A stretch of 64,000 nucleotides of DNA, from the NCBI GenBank assembly GCA_032629725.1, contig JAFEVB010000020.1, positions 518,501-582,500 on the forward strand, read 5' to 3'. Origin of the DNA: Gremmenia infestans (Eukaryota; Ascomycota; Leotiomycetes; Helotiales; Hamatocanthoscyphaceae). Under the pieces are notes generated by a model. The model had not been told where the DNA came from, ran no database searches, and saw only the letters and a program-made list of their open reading frames with translations. A program made the translations under genes and the position numbers. Shown in pieces: positions 1 to 10,536 of the stretch (its first letter is position 1; every line of letters begins with the position of its first letter).

Positions 1-254
1 AACGGCTGTTCTCCCCTTGCTTTTTCCGGAGCGATCAATTTCGACATATCTTCACGGGCTGCTTGCTCAGCGAACCTGTCTTTGGAAGTCGCAAATATTC
101 ACGTCGGACTGTCCAGGAAGCCCTGGGTGTGAGACCCTATCTACCTAGGTACTGATCAAGAACTATTATATTTTCTTCCGTCCTACAGACAACTTCGTGG
201 CCTAAACGCATACTGGGCCCGATCAACAACTATTACGGCGTCCATATCTCTATT
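1..254. other. Upstream region of the first gene
   Basis: No gene is recognised here. It is presumably the 5' flank and leader of the CorA-like gene that starts at 255. Confidence 0.4.
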
Positions 255-1529
255 ATGGAAAAATACAGCCAAGTTTTTGAGGAGCAGAAGTGGGAGTCGG
301 GGCGAAAGCAGCATCCAAATCGATCATTCGACAGCCACATCATTTACAAGTACTCAGATGGGACATTTCCGAGTTTCACTGAGAATGCTTGTTCGCTATC
401 ACTCAACCAGTGGCTGTCTCGAAAGACCTCTATGCCGAAAAAAGGGCAGCAACCCATTGCGTCAATCAAAGTTGCATCTTTGCTACGGGCTGGTCACACC
501 AAATTTCCTCGATTCCAAGTGGAGGATTTTCAAGCTTTGTTTGAAAAACGAAACTTAGATCCCCTACTAGTCCAATTGCTTTCCGATGAATCGTTTAATT
601 TTTATTGTCAGGTAAATCCGCACGCCGGAGCAAAATTCACCATGACACTGACCGCGTACATGCGTACGACCTACCTTCAAGCGTTCTGGACCTTCGACTC
701 ACATGATCAGTCCGTAGTGGCTTTAGTGGAGTGGCCCGACTTGGGCGGCGATGCGTATCAAAGTATCAGTTTGACGGATGATGACCTGGGGAGTCCGGGA
801 CTGTTCATGTTGCTTATGATCCGGACTAATTTGAAGATGCTGAAGTCGTCTTTTAGCGAAGATGAAAAGTGTGTCCATATGGTCGAGAGCTATACAGGGC
901 TCGCGCCATGCAAATGTTCTCATGGGATGGCCGATGAAAAGGCGATGAAGCACATGGGTCAGGTAGCTGTCCATGCGCATTCGACACTCGAGAACATTGC
1001 AACAATCCGCGACGCATGCCAATGGTTGAGGGAAAGCCCATTCGCCCCGTCTACTGGAGAGTTGTCCATTGTTGAGAGCAGATTAAACGCTATCGAGCGG
1101 CATACCAAGGCACTCAATGAGAGGGCGTCGTTGCAGCTTACAGTTGTGGGTTTCCCGAACCTTATGTAGTACAAAGATGAGGCTAATTAGCAGCTGTATA
1201 ACCTCGTTGCCAAGTATGACAATTATGTAATGAAGGCAATCGCAATACTGACGATGCTTTTCCTTCCTGCGACATTCTATGCAACTCTGTTCGCTATGCC
1301 GCTGCTTGCTTGGGACCAACCGCAAGTTGTACAACCAAGGTTCTGGATATTCCTGATATTTGCCATCGCTTCTACTATGATCATGTTTCTAGTCTGGGCT
1401 ATAATTTCAGAGTGGAAGAGGGTCCAACTCAATCTTGGTCGGAAGTGGTCTTCTCGACTGTCCCCAGAAGCCCAACTGCCCATGAAGGAGTACAAGTGGA
1501 GTAGCCGAGGAGCAGACGGCGTGGTATAG
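255..1529 (+). CDS. CorA-like Mg2+ transporter-type membrane protein
   Basis: Two exons, 255-1145 and 1191-1529, give about 409 aa. The 45-nt intron (donor GTGGGT, branch GCTAAT, acceptor TAG) lies in phase 0; splicing turns a dead end into QLYNLVAKYDN followed by MKAIAILTMLFLPATF. That stretch is the hallmark of the large fungal family with a CorA-like C-terminus. Two hydrophobic helices are visible, at about residues 311-338 and 348-370, with a soluble N-terminal domain before them. The GMN signature of true CorA channels is absent; AMPLLAW sits in its place, as is usual for these fungal relatives, so real magnesium transport is unproven. It is probably a plasma- or endomembrane protein of unknown physiological role. 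The start at 255 is the first ATG of the long open frame; an additional upstream exon cannot be excluded. Confidence 0.75.
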
Positions 1530-2402
1530 ACCTCGTGCCAGCGAGTAGCCATACGAGAGATTGGTTATTGATTCAGACGGTGATTCTGAGATAGTGCGGT
1601 AATAAGCCAAGATCAGGGGTAGGAATATTGAATCTCAGCCTTCGTGATATATGGCTTTGAGTCTTGCTTCCGGGGGCTACCAAATATTATTTAAAGTATC
1701 CAGGGAAAATACATAACGATCTCGAGTATTGGCTGTATATCATATTAGCTTTGCAAGCGTCGTGTACCATTTTAAACTACAGAAACATCGTTTCCACAAG
1801 GAGTACCTGGAAGACCGGCCAGCGTACTCAGCGCCTTAACGCGAAGATATCTGTACTTCATGCAAAATTCTTGAGTGCTTCTGATATTGTACATTTGTTA
1901 GAAAGACTTTATCCCTTGCCTTTGGACGTTTAGCTGGTGCATGCGAGTGCTTCTATTTTCAGCCTCTTCTGGAAAATCTCCGGACCGACCAATAAACAGT
2001 CTATGGACCGTTTAACAATCTATTCAATGAGATTTGACCATCCAAAATAATCCATTAAGGTATTCACATAGGTGAGGATATACTTGTGCAATGGCGCTAG
2101 GGCGAGGCTGACTAAGCAATGTATATTGTGACCACTTTTCCCACCACAACTGGAACCAGAAGCTTCCTACAACACAAAAGCTTCCTCCCCTCAAGGAATC
2201 TTTCATCAAAATCGTCCTTAGAGCAGCTTAGCTGGTATCCTACGCTGCTAAGTCCCTTAAGTTGACAGCCACCGGCCCTCCTTCCTCTCGAATTAGAGCT
2301 CGGCGGTGAAGAGCCTGAAGACGAGCGAGAGATACCGAGGTACTGTTTTTAGAAGCAACCGCAAAGTTCGTTGTTGACCCTTTGCAGGAATTTCATGTGA
2401 AT
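1530..2402. other. Intergenic region
   Basis: Short open frames only, none with a recognisable domain or codon pattern. It contains the 3' flank of the CorA-like gene and the promoter of the MYND gene. Confidence 0.4.
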
Positions 2403-3668
2403 ATGGCAGATACCGTAACTTCCTTCAATCGCCTAAATCGGCCAGAACTCGCTCCATCAGGTCTTGTTCGAAATCACTGGTACTTCGCCATCAGACATGT
2501 ACCACTTCACCCCGCAGGTGACATAGTTCAGATCATTAATCCCGAGAGCCACTTCCAAATCTGCACCGATCGAAAGTTGATTCTATCTTCACCAACCATC
2601 GCTGCGCAAGCCGATGTTATAGTGCCACTCCTTCTTGAGACGTTCATCAAAGGACTTGACCGTGGCCCAGATGGACTACCAAACATTTCCGACCCGCAGG
2701 TCCCATCCTTTGCGCCTTTCTCGTGGGGAACGAGAAGTCCGGACCTTGCCCGAGCTGTCGAGATAAAGCTCCGAGCCTTGGGCGTGCGAGCAGATCTCTG
2801 TACCGTGCAGCCTGGAACCAAAGAGCAAGATGAGGCTGCTGATGAGAGCTGGGGTGGACTGATGGATGCACTCATCAAAAAACTCGAAACAGGGTACCCA
2901 AACCAGGCAAATCAAGGCAGGACGATCTGCGGAGGTTGCAAGAAAGACTCTTCATGGTTCAGTGCTGGCTTGATGAAATGTTCGGGATGCAACACTCAAT
3001 CATATTGCACCCGCGACTGTCAGAGAAAGGATTGGAAAGAGCACAAGAAGACATGTGGCCAACGCGGAACATCAGATGGTCAACAGTCCTCTTCATCGAC
3101 CGGTCAAGCATTGGATCCTTTCGACTATTACCACAAAGTGGCGCATACTGTTCCAGAAGCAAAAGTGCTTGCAGGTGCGATCAACTTGCCTCTTCCACCA
3201 AGAGGTGGCGGCCTCTCGTAAGTTTATACCTACGTTCCGCACCTATTTCTAACATATCAACCCAGCAAACCCATCCGCGGCCTTGTTATAACCGGCAAAG
3301 ACACACCCCAGAACCTCCATCTCCTCCTTGGGCCCAACTGGCAAAGCGCATCTTCCACATGGGGCGACGCTCGCATTCAAATCCTCCTCGATGCACCCGT
3401 CCGCTCATCCAGCTATGCCTTCCACAACCACAACGATCATGGAGCTCTTGTGTCTAGTCCACGACCCGCAAGCGTAGAGGAGACGGCTAAGATACAAACG
3501 GCTCGTGAGATCCAGCAGGCCATCCGAACACGTGTGGGAACAAGTAGACAACCTACCAACGAGGACATGGTGGCTATTCTTATGACTTTTGGCGAGAACT
3601 GGTCTGCGATGCTTCCGAATTATCAATTGGCGGTCAACACGATGGATCGGGGGGTTTTGGTGCGTTGA
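2403..3668 (+). CDS. MYND-type zinc-finger protein
   Basis: Exons 2403-3217 and 3266-3668 encode about 405 aa. The intron has donor GTAAGT, branch CTAAC and acceptor CAG, and joins in phase 2 to give a continuous frame to the TGA at 3668. A MYND finger is clear at about residues 176-218: CGGC, then KCSGC, then YCTRDCQ and HKKTC, giving the C-x2-C / C-x2-C / C-x3-C / H-x3-C spacing that binds two zinc ions. MYND domains usually mediate protein-protein contacts; no SET domain is present, so this is not a SMYD methyltransferase. The N-terminal part and the C-terminal part after the intron have no motif I can name; similar fungal proteins carry the finger in the middle. The in-frame ATG at 2403 was chosen as the start. 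Confidence 0.8.
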
Positions 3669-3796
3669 GGGGTTTTGCTTCGATTGCTAGTCAAGATCCT
3701 TGTAGGCCTTAATCCAACGATTGTGGCTGCACTGCGGGCAAAAAGCGGCGTATAAAGTTTGCTGCTACTTATAGACAAATATGACAAATGAGTGAT

Positions 3797-3871
3797 ACAT
3801 ACGACCATAGACTGAGGAGAATTGGGCTATATCCGCCCTCTGTGCTCGTACAAGCCTTGATTCAGGACTGC
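3797..3871 (+). pseudogene. Truncated, diverged 5S rRNA copy
   Basis: The first 20 or so bases (ACATACGACCATAGACT, then GAGGA) match the start of the intact 5S gene at 27329. Similarity continues with mismatches through the ACAAGCCTT segment to about 3871 and then stops. The distal third of 5S and the 3' strand of helix I are missing, so it cannot make a functional 5S RNA. Ascomycete 5S genes are dispersed and often leave such pseudogenes. Confidence 0.75.
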
Positions 3872-4204
3872 GTCCGCGATTCATATAATCAAATTTTAAA
3901 AACAAGTTGACTAGATTTTGCTCTAGCGCGTAATGTCTAGGAATAGGCTTGAGATCTTAGTATTTTACTCAATTCTTAGTGAACGGTATGCCCGAAGGAT
4001 AAAAAGCATTTGCTGAAAAGTAATAACATAGAAAGAAAACGTCGATTTGGGTGTGGCAAGGGATGAAAATGGAAGAAAGCATGTGGTTCAAAAGCTTATG
4101 ATCACAAGTTTCTTGCTTAGACTTTCTCACGCCCCTTCATTCCCTCCTCTAGCCAGTTCGCCCGGCGTCTATCTCGACCCCAAGAATCATTCCATTGTTC
4201 CTCC

Positions 4205-4254
4205 GCATTGGTATGTTCCATATTCTTTCGCATTGGTATGTTCCATATTCTTTC
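4205..4254. repeat. 25-bp perfect tandem duplication
   Basis: Two adjacent identical copies, 4205-4229 and 4230-4254, each beginning GCATTGGTATG and ending ATTCTTTC. It lies just 3' of the broken minus-strand gene at 4294-4947 and is probably a simple replication duplication. Confidence 0.85.
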
Positions 4255-4293
4255 GCAGGATCACCCTGCTCCAATACTTTTTAAAAAACCATC

Positions 4294-4947
4294 TCATTTT
4301 CTTCCTACTCCTCTCCTCTCATCTTGTTCGATCTCACTAGCCCTGTGCAAAATCCAAGCCCATTTCCCCATGCGCAGAATCTCCGAGTCGTCTCTGTCCA
4401 CTTTTTCATAGCCTTGAGCTCCAGACGAATATGAGTGCACCCTCTTTGGATCTGTGTTTGGCATGCTCTGCTCATGCTCATACTTTGCATTCCATTCTTG
4501 CCTTGCCCACCTCAAGAAGCGATACTTTCGGCCACAAGTATCTACTGCCAACAAGAGTCCTCCACCAACAAGTGCTGTGCACAAAAGCCCTTCTGTTGTC
4601 TCTGTTGGCTTTTGGTAATCACATTCGCGTTTGCAACCGGATTTGTAACGTGGAGTGGTGCAATTCGCCCTAAGATTGCATCTGCTTCGTAGTTTCGTCG
4701 CCGCGAGTCTGGGAGCATCGACTCTTGGCTTGTTCCAGAAGGTGAAAATCTGCTCTCCCAGGTACTTGATGAGAGGTTGACCAGCTTTTCAGGTTGAGGT
4801 ATTGGCGGTCAAGAGCTTTGTGAGTCTCGATAACATGTTGCACGTTTGCGCAGACGGAAATATTCTGCGTTCTCGTGGCGCTGAAATCAGTAAGGGTTGC
4901 GTATCATGGATAGGAGGAGTAAAACGCCGGATATTAGTTCGAAACAT
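4294..4947 (-). pseudogene. Small membrane-protein gene interrupted by one TGA
   Basis: Reading the minus strand from the ATG at 4947, the frame is open for 52 codons, meets a single TGA (4791-4789), then continues open for about 165 codons to the stop at 4294. The text before the stop (LSRLTKLLTANTST) and after it (KAGQPLIKYLGEQIF) reads as one protein. A basic N-terminus rich in Arg and lacking acids (MFRTNIRRF) resembles a mitochondrial presequence. A cysteine-rich stretch (SRCN, NCTT, SGCKREC) is followed by one hydrophobic helix (LLCTALVGGGLLLAV) and a charged tail. I do not recognise the family. The TGA could come from CGA or CAA by C-to-T change, as in RIP, or the gene may be annotated differently with a cryptic intron; no GT-AG pair that removes the TGA is obvious. 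Confidence 0.4.
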
Positions 4948-5895
4948 GTCTGTGAATGTGGGATTTGAATCTGGACGGGCTTGACGTCACGAATGAGGAA
5001 CAAAACATATATTTGAGCTAATTCTTAGTAAGGTAAATCACTAGATTTAATACAGCAAACCGCCGATTTCAGATGCGACCTAAATCACTACTAATGCTTA
5101 TGACAAACGTAAACTAATGACGCGAAGTCTCTTGATCCGTTGCCCATAGACGTCCCATGGCGTGTTGACCATGAACCAACAGTTCGGAGAGCATCACTAC
5201 CCATATATCTAGCTACCAAAAGAAGTGACAATGGAAATACCCGAGATGGGAAAGATTTGCGGGTGAAAGGGGTCGGCGCTTTCCTAGAAGGCGGTAATTG
5301 TGAAGAAAATATCATCCATTGACTAATTGGCAGGGCAAAAGCAGCGCTTGAACGCGACTTCGCGTTCTAGAAAGGTAAAGCTATATCAGATAGGGCTAAA
5401 GAGGAAGGCGTCCTCTCTTCATTTTCCAGAACTCAGCATGGAAAGGGTCATGTAGAGGACTTAATAAAAGAGGTTGAACAAGCGAAAAACTCGTCAAGAC
5501 CAATGGTCTGCCGGACCCAGACACTACACAAGTGAGGGGGTAAAGAGGTATAAAGAGGAATAAAGATAGGAAGAATTAGAGAGGAAGAAAATAAGAGAGC
5601 AGAGAAGACTGAATTTATGACTATACCCACTAGGCTGGGTCAAAATGAGGGCTAGAAGAGGAAAAAAGCAAAAAGGAAGTTATAGGGAAAATTATAAAAG
5701 AAGTCTTAAGGAAATGAAGATAGAAAAAAGTAAAGAAGTATAGAATATGGCTAAATTTGCGCAGGAACATCAATATTATGCTCGTTTATTAAAATGAACA
5801 GGATGACTTCGTAGGGCTTCACTGCCGCACAAGAACGTACATCGAAGTTATCAGCCTTGAAAGCTAGCTGAATGATATAAATTCCTCGACTAGTT
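4948..5895. other. A-rich intergenic region
   Basis: From about 5540 to 5760 the plus strand is strongly purine-rich (AAGAGGAAT- and GGAAGAAAAT-like runs). No coding pattern is seen. It is the 3' flank of BBE-like oxidase 1 and marks the edge of the metabolic cluster. Confidence 0.4.
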
Positions 5896-7486
5896 TTAGG
5901 TAGATGGGACCTTGAAGCCTCCAGGAACCAGGCGTGTAAACACCTCACTAGGATCAACATCCGCCCTCAGCCTCTGCAGTCGACTTACACTCGCCTCTCC
6001 ATAGCTCGCTATAACTTCCTGCCACGGTGCCGCATAGTTGAGGTAGATGTACGGATCATATGCCCCAAGCGCTTTCGACTTAGCCTCTATGACATCCATC
6101 ACAGCACGTGCCGCCGTGTATATCTGCGTGTCGTGCGCCGGATCCGGCCAAGATGGTGATATCAGACACACTGCGAGCGTATCAGTGCGGTCGCCAAGTC
6201 CTAAGGCATTCTTTGAAGCCCCGCGTAGGTAGGTCTGCGGGGGCACGGGCTCTATGATCAGTGACCAACTAACTCCCGTAAGGTTCTGGATCGCCTTCAC
6301 GCTGTTATTAAACGCGTCAAAGGCAGCTAGAATCATTGCTTCTGTTGGAACGAAGGTGGTCGTTGCAGTGAGGTATCTGTTTTAGCCTGTTAGCAAAGTC
6401 AATGCTGCAGGGAAGAGCCTGAGAGCGGTGGTACTACGCACCGAGAAACTTGTGGAGGCTGCGAAGTCGCCCCTTGCTCAGAGAGCGTCGACATATTAGC
6501 AACGGTAACATCGAGAGCAGTTAGTGATGGTAGATCCAAGATATCTTGGTAGACCGCAGGGTTTTCATTCTCTTCGGGCTGCGTGTACACAAGCGCATTC
6601 AGTGCAATAGGGACAGTCTGGCCCGCTGGTTGTGAGATGCCCCAGCCAAAGAAGAACGACGCGTTGGTGTTGTAATTTTGTGGAGCCGCGATCTGAGAGT
6701 ATATCCTAGCTTGGCTGGGAACCTCTGAAATGGCATTCAAAGTCGTAGTCGACCATAGAAGACCCTGCTCGAAAGTTGCCAGAGTGACACGAGTGACGAT
6801 TCCAAAATTATTCGATCCGCCTCGAAGCCCCCACCAGAGCTCCGAGTTGTGGTGCTCGCTGGCTTCTACGATAGAACCGTTGGCTAGAACGACTTCGAAT
6901 GAAATTGCTTGATTGCAAGTCCAGCCATGTTGAGGCCCAAAGTATGAGATTCCTCCTCCAAGGGTCAGTCCCCCAACACCTACCCCAGCAACACGGCCAC
7001 CAGCAACACTTAGACCCAGGGAATCTAGCTTGGTATAGACGCTATCCCAGGTGTTGCCTATTCCCACACATGCACTTGAGTTCTCGGCATTCACATCGAT
7101 TGAGTTCAGACCCCGCAAGTCAATGGTCACACCTGAGGGCGCACTGGAGGCATCAGGAAACCATGTATGCCCCCCGGACCGTATGGCAAAGATGCAATCA
7201 CCAGTAGAGGTCAATGACTTGACCACGTCCGACACATCTGTCGCTGTGTGTGGTGTGACGAAGCACAAAGGATGAACTGCCGATGCCTGTGGGGAAAAAT
7301 ATGACGATAGGGTCGTATTATAACCTGTGCTGCCTGGAAGCAAAACGCTATCTGTACCCAGAAGAGCAACCAGCGACTCACACTAATCAAATGAACATGC
7401 ACCAAGTCAGCCAAAGGGCTATCAGAACTACGTGGATGGGAATGGGGTCTCACGCATAACTGGCGGAGACTGATACGATTTGCCAT
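5896..7486 (-). CDS. BBE-like FAD-linked oxidoreductase 1
   Basis: Exons 7486-7454 (33 nt), 7382-6442 and 6376-5896 give about 484 aa, the usual size for secreted or cluster-associated berberine-bridge-like oxidases. The FAD-binding (PCMH) domain contains FAIRSGGH with His83, the residue that binds the flavin covalently through its 8-alpha position. It also has the VGVGGLTLGGG glycine-rich segment, HGWTCN and the GGSNNFGIVT motif. The second, cysteinyl flavin link of bicovalent members is not seen; the equivalent region reads RVAGVGVGG. The C-terminal BBE motif is YLNYAAPW...YG. The short first exon offers no clear signal peptide. Such enzymes use O2 to oxidise alcohols, amines or C-H bonds in natural-product pathways; the substrate is unknown. 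It is the last gene of an eight-gene minus-strand cluster. Confidence 0.88.
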
Positions 7487-8451
7487 TGTTTTACTCTTGG
7501 GGCTTCACGTGGTGATTGAGTGTAGGGTTGGAACGTGGCAACGGACCGAGTGTCATGCACGACTACAGCTTTTTTATATTCAACGTACGCATATAATGCA
7601 ACCACAGGCCTCGCACCCCATCTATGCGATAGCGTCGCAGTCGGTGTTGTCTATTGATCCTTCAGCTTCAGCTGCGCCATGCAGGTGGGCAGATCCAGTC
7701 ATTTCCTGCTTACCTTGCTCTATCTACCAGTATCCGGGAATGCTTCCTTTTGGAGACAACGCCACATGTGAGGGGTAAGAAATCGTCTCAATTTTACTAT
7801 ATAAGTGTATCCAACTTCCTTTTTGTTACACAGACTATATTGCATGGACACCCGCATTAAATGTTTTCTACCCCAGTGGTTAATCCGACATTCCTGAATT
7901 GAACATGCGGGAGTGTGGTACAGCGAGTGTCGTACAGCGAGTGTGGTGGTACAGCATGTTGGTTGTGTAGGATCTGCATGCAGAGTTTCTCGGAATTCGG
8001 GGTCTAGACGATCCGCACATTTTTCTTGGGTGTATCTGTATATTCTGGGGTTTCTTTTTGCATTCAAGTCAAATATTGCAGGTATTACAGCTATTCACAA
8101 TTCTTGTTTTATTTAGTGCATATACTTGGATGATCTCAAAGGCAAGTGAACCTGCATTATTGAGCTCATATAGAGGAGTGTATAGCTACCGACCACTTTC
8201 GTTATCCACTGCCTGCAGCCCTTCTACTTTCCAGCACATCCTCCCCAATAGGCCTCCCCAACAGATGGAGTTGCATTTCAGGGCCATGAGCCTGGGGGTC
8301 TGTCTCCATATTACGGGAGTGGTGGGGTGTGGACCAATTACTGCAGTATTCTTCTTCGCTACCTATGTGGATCTATATTATTAGAAACAAAGCTACCTAA
8401 CTAAGATCGAGATGCTTGAACCTTCAGATCCAACTCCTCTCTATCCTTGTC
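7487..8451. other. Intergenic region between oxidase 1 and the receptor gene
   Basis: Nearly 1 kb without a supportable gene. It contains the oxidase 1 promoter and, near 7915-7955, an imperfect direct repeat built on TACAGCGAGTGT. Confidence 0.4.
7571..7578 (-). promoter_or_regulatory. Candidate TATA box of BBE-like oxidase 1
   Basis: TATAAAAA on the minus strand, about 85 bp upstream of the ATG at 7486. Position and sequence fit a core promoter; this is inferred, not demonstrated. Confidence 0.45.
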
Positions 8452-9857
8452 TCAAACAAGTTGCTCCGGGCCATGCTGAGAGCTACCGTGGCTCGACCGC
8501 TGGTCCGTCTCCGGTGTGCCGGCCCGTACAGTAGCCTGGGTGTCGAGTAACATGGTATCCGTCAGCTCGTAATAGTTATTCCGTCTTGGCGGTTGGTTGG
8601 ACCCGAAGGTGGCTAACTTTGGCGGATGTTCATTGGATATGCTTTTGGAAGCAGCACTGCGACTGCGTCCACTGTCACTCCACGGCAGCCGCGAACGTAA
8701 AGACTGGACGAAAGAGGATCTGAGAACATATACTGTCAATAAATGAGCTAAGGCGGGCATACACCCGACTATGAGAGCAATATTGGTCTCGATTATCCTA
8801 CGTAGCGTACATCAGCCGGGTGAAATTGAGTAAGGAGAAATCGCGCAGAACATACGTGCACATCGTCGCGTAGCCCCCCAACCAGCTAGAATCTTGCGAC
8901 GACATCAGCTTGATCTTAAAAACAAGTGATACCACGCTAGCGACCACACCACTGGAAGAAACGGACATTAGCTGTGTTCTGAAATAAAGGGCTGTGTAGG
9001 TAAGTTTCAGCTCACAGAAGCGCTACAGAAAAGGCACTAATAAGTTGCCACCGCCGTCTGGGCGGCATCTGGAGCTTTGACAGTGTAGGAAGCGGCAGGC
9101 AGAAGATGTAAATATCCAGCACAGTGCCAATAGCACTCTGTATAACTCCGCCGAGAGCAAAAGGTCGCGCGTTGGTTTGCAACGTTAACAACAGTGAGTC
9201 CCATGAGTGGCCTGGTCGAGGGGCTCCGTAAACTGCCGCCAGAGGAAATTCCGACAGGTAAAGAAGAAGCGTGACCAAGACACTGATGTTGATCGTGATT
9301 TTAAGGCGCTTCCCAATAGCGAAGACTTGCCGATAGAGTAAGAGGATGGCGGCTTTGGTGAAGAAGAACACAGGGCCAAAAAACATCGTCTGAACAAACA
9401 GAATCTTGAGAGACTTTCCATTGTATACGCACACAGGAGTATCCCATATATGGCGGTAGGCACGAGGTCCTATAAAGATCTTCAGTTAGAGATAACCATA
9501 ACTGGAAGAGATAGCTGGAGGGTTCGCACGAGCAAAAATGATACCTGTATAGGCAATGTTCAATAAACAACCAATCAATGTGAAATCTGTAGACTGTTAA
9601 CGTTTGTTTTGCCCTATCCTCAGGAGAGACCTAGGAAAATATCAGGGAAGAAATAAATATCGAAACTGACAATCGGCAGTCCAGAGCTTGTGTCGATTAA
9701 CAAACAGTCGCCCACATGTGAAAGTAGTCGAAAGCACGCCAAATACCACACCAACGGCCAAGATAGCTGGATAGACACTTGGCGGGTCAACAAAATTGTA
9801 GATGCCATCTGGCGACTTTCCGGCTGGAATACTGCAAAGATCGATGTTCGAGGTCAT
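8452..9857 (-). CDS. Fungal rhodopsin-domain (PTH11/SAT4-type) seven-helix membrane protein
   Basis: Five exons: 9857-9671, 9586-9545, 9469-9016, 8951-8856 and 8797-8452, giving about 374 aa. All joins keep frame. The first helix lies at about residues 29-49, followed by a CGRLFVNRHKLW segment, and more hydrophobic helices follow (FTLIGCLLNIAY; FFGPVFFFTKAAILLLY; the KITINISVLVTLLLYL region; LDIYIFCLPLPTLSKLQMPPRRRW; the last about NIALIVGCMPALAHLL). The FFTKAAILLLYRQVF and LPLPTL segments are characteristic of the fungal rhodopsin-like family, which includes PTH11-type receptors. The extracellular CFEM domain of PTH11 itself is absent. The C-terminal tail of about 90 residues is polar and Ser-rich, probably cytosolic. 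It lies inside a run of oxidative enzymes on the same strand. In other fungal clusters such proteins have been called integral membrane proteins, with no proven role. It may act in sensing, transport or as a membrane scaffold. Confidence 0.82.
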
Positions 9858-10536
9858 TGTATACAGGAAGGCAGTTGACGATCTCGCTGTCTGCTGCCAA
9901 TATCTGACGGATGTCCAGGTATTTAAGTAAGCAGGCTGAGAGTGCAGAACTCAGGGTTGTTCTGAAGAGAATGATTGGGGGCTATAACAATATCCTGGTA
10001 ATTTCGCATGGGGCAATATCCTTTAACAGCTTGAATCCTCCCGTACCCCTCCTCACCCCAGAGGTGTGGTAGTTTATTTTTATTTGAGCTTCATCGCGAG
10101 ATTGAGACCTGCAATAAGGGATATTTGATTGATAATTTATAAGACCTCAAGGAGTGTTGAGTAAGCCTGTTTGCGAAGGTGTCTGCGACGGCTTGTGCCG
10201 TATAGTTACGAGGAAATGCCAGGACATCTACGCTACCTCATTACAGTACCAGCCCCCTTTAACAGGCTGTCCTAAATTTGCGGCATCGAGGATAATTAGT
10301 TGTTCTTTGGAAGGGGTCTTTTTTCTCATTAATATGGGTTCACCAATAGTAAGATCTATCAACGAACATGGGCTTGAAAATAGCAACAGTTGCAACAAGG
10401 CTAGGGGGATCATCGAACTATACTGACACAGCAATCGAGAGTACACAGGTAGTTGAAAACATCAAACCTCCTAATAACAGTCGTAGACGCAATGCATGAG
10501 CTAGTACAGCAATGTTTGAATTTTAAAAAGATAAAG
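9858..10536. other. Intergenic region between the receptor and P450-1
   Basis: Holds the receptor promoter and the P450-1 3' flank. No further gene is recognised. Confidence 0.4.

Larger units (their letters stand above)
3669..4293. other. AT-rich intergenic region with a 25-bp tandem repeat
   Basis: Contains a truncated 5S rRNA copy and a perfect two-copy tandem repeat, both listed separately. Nothing else is recognised. Confidence 0.4.

Noticed and set aside
853..1334. Several minus-strand frames opposite the CorA-like gene
   Set aside because: Antisense shadows of the well-supported plus-strand exons.
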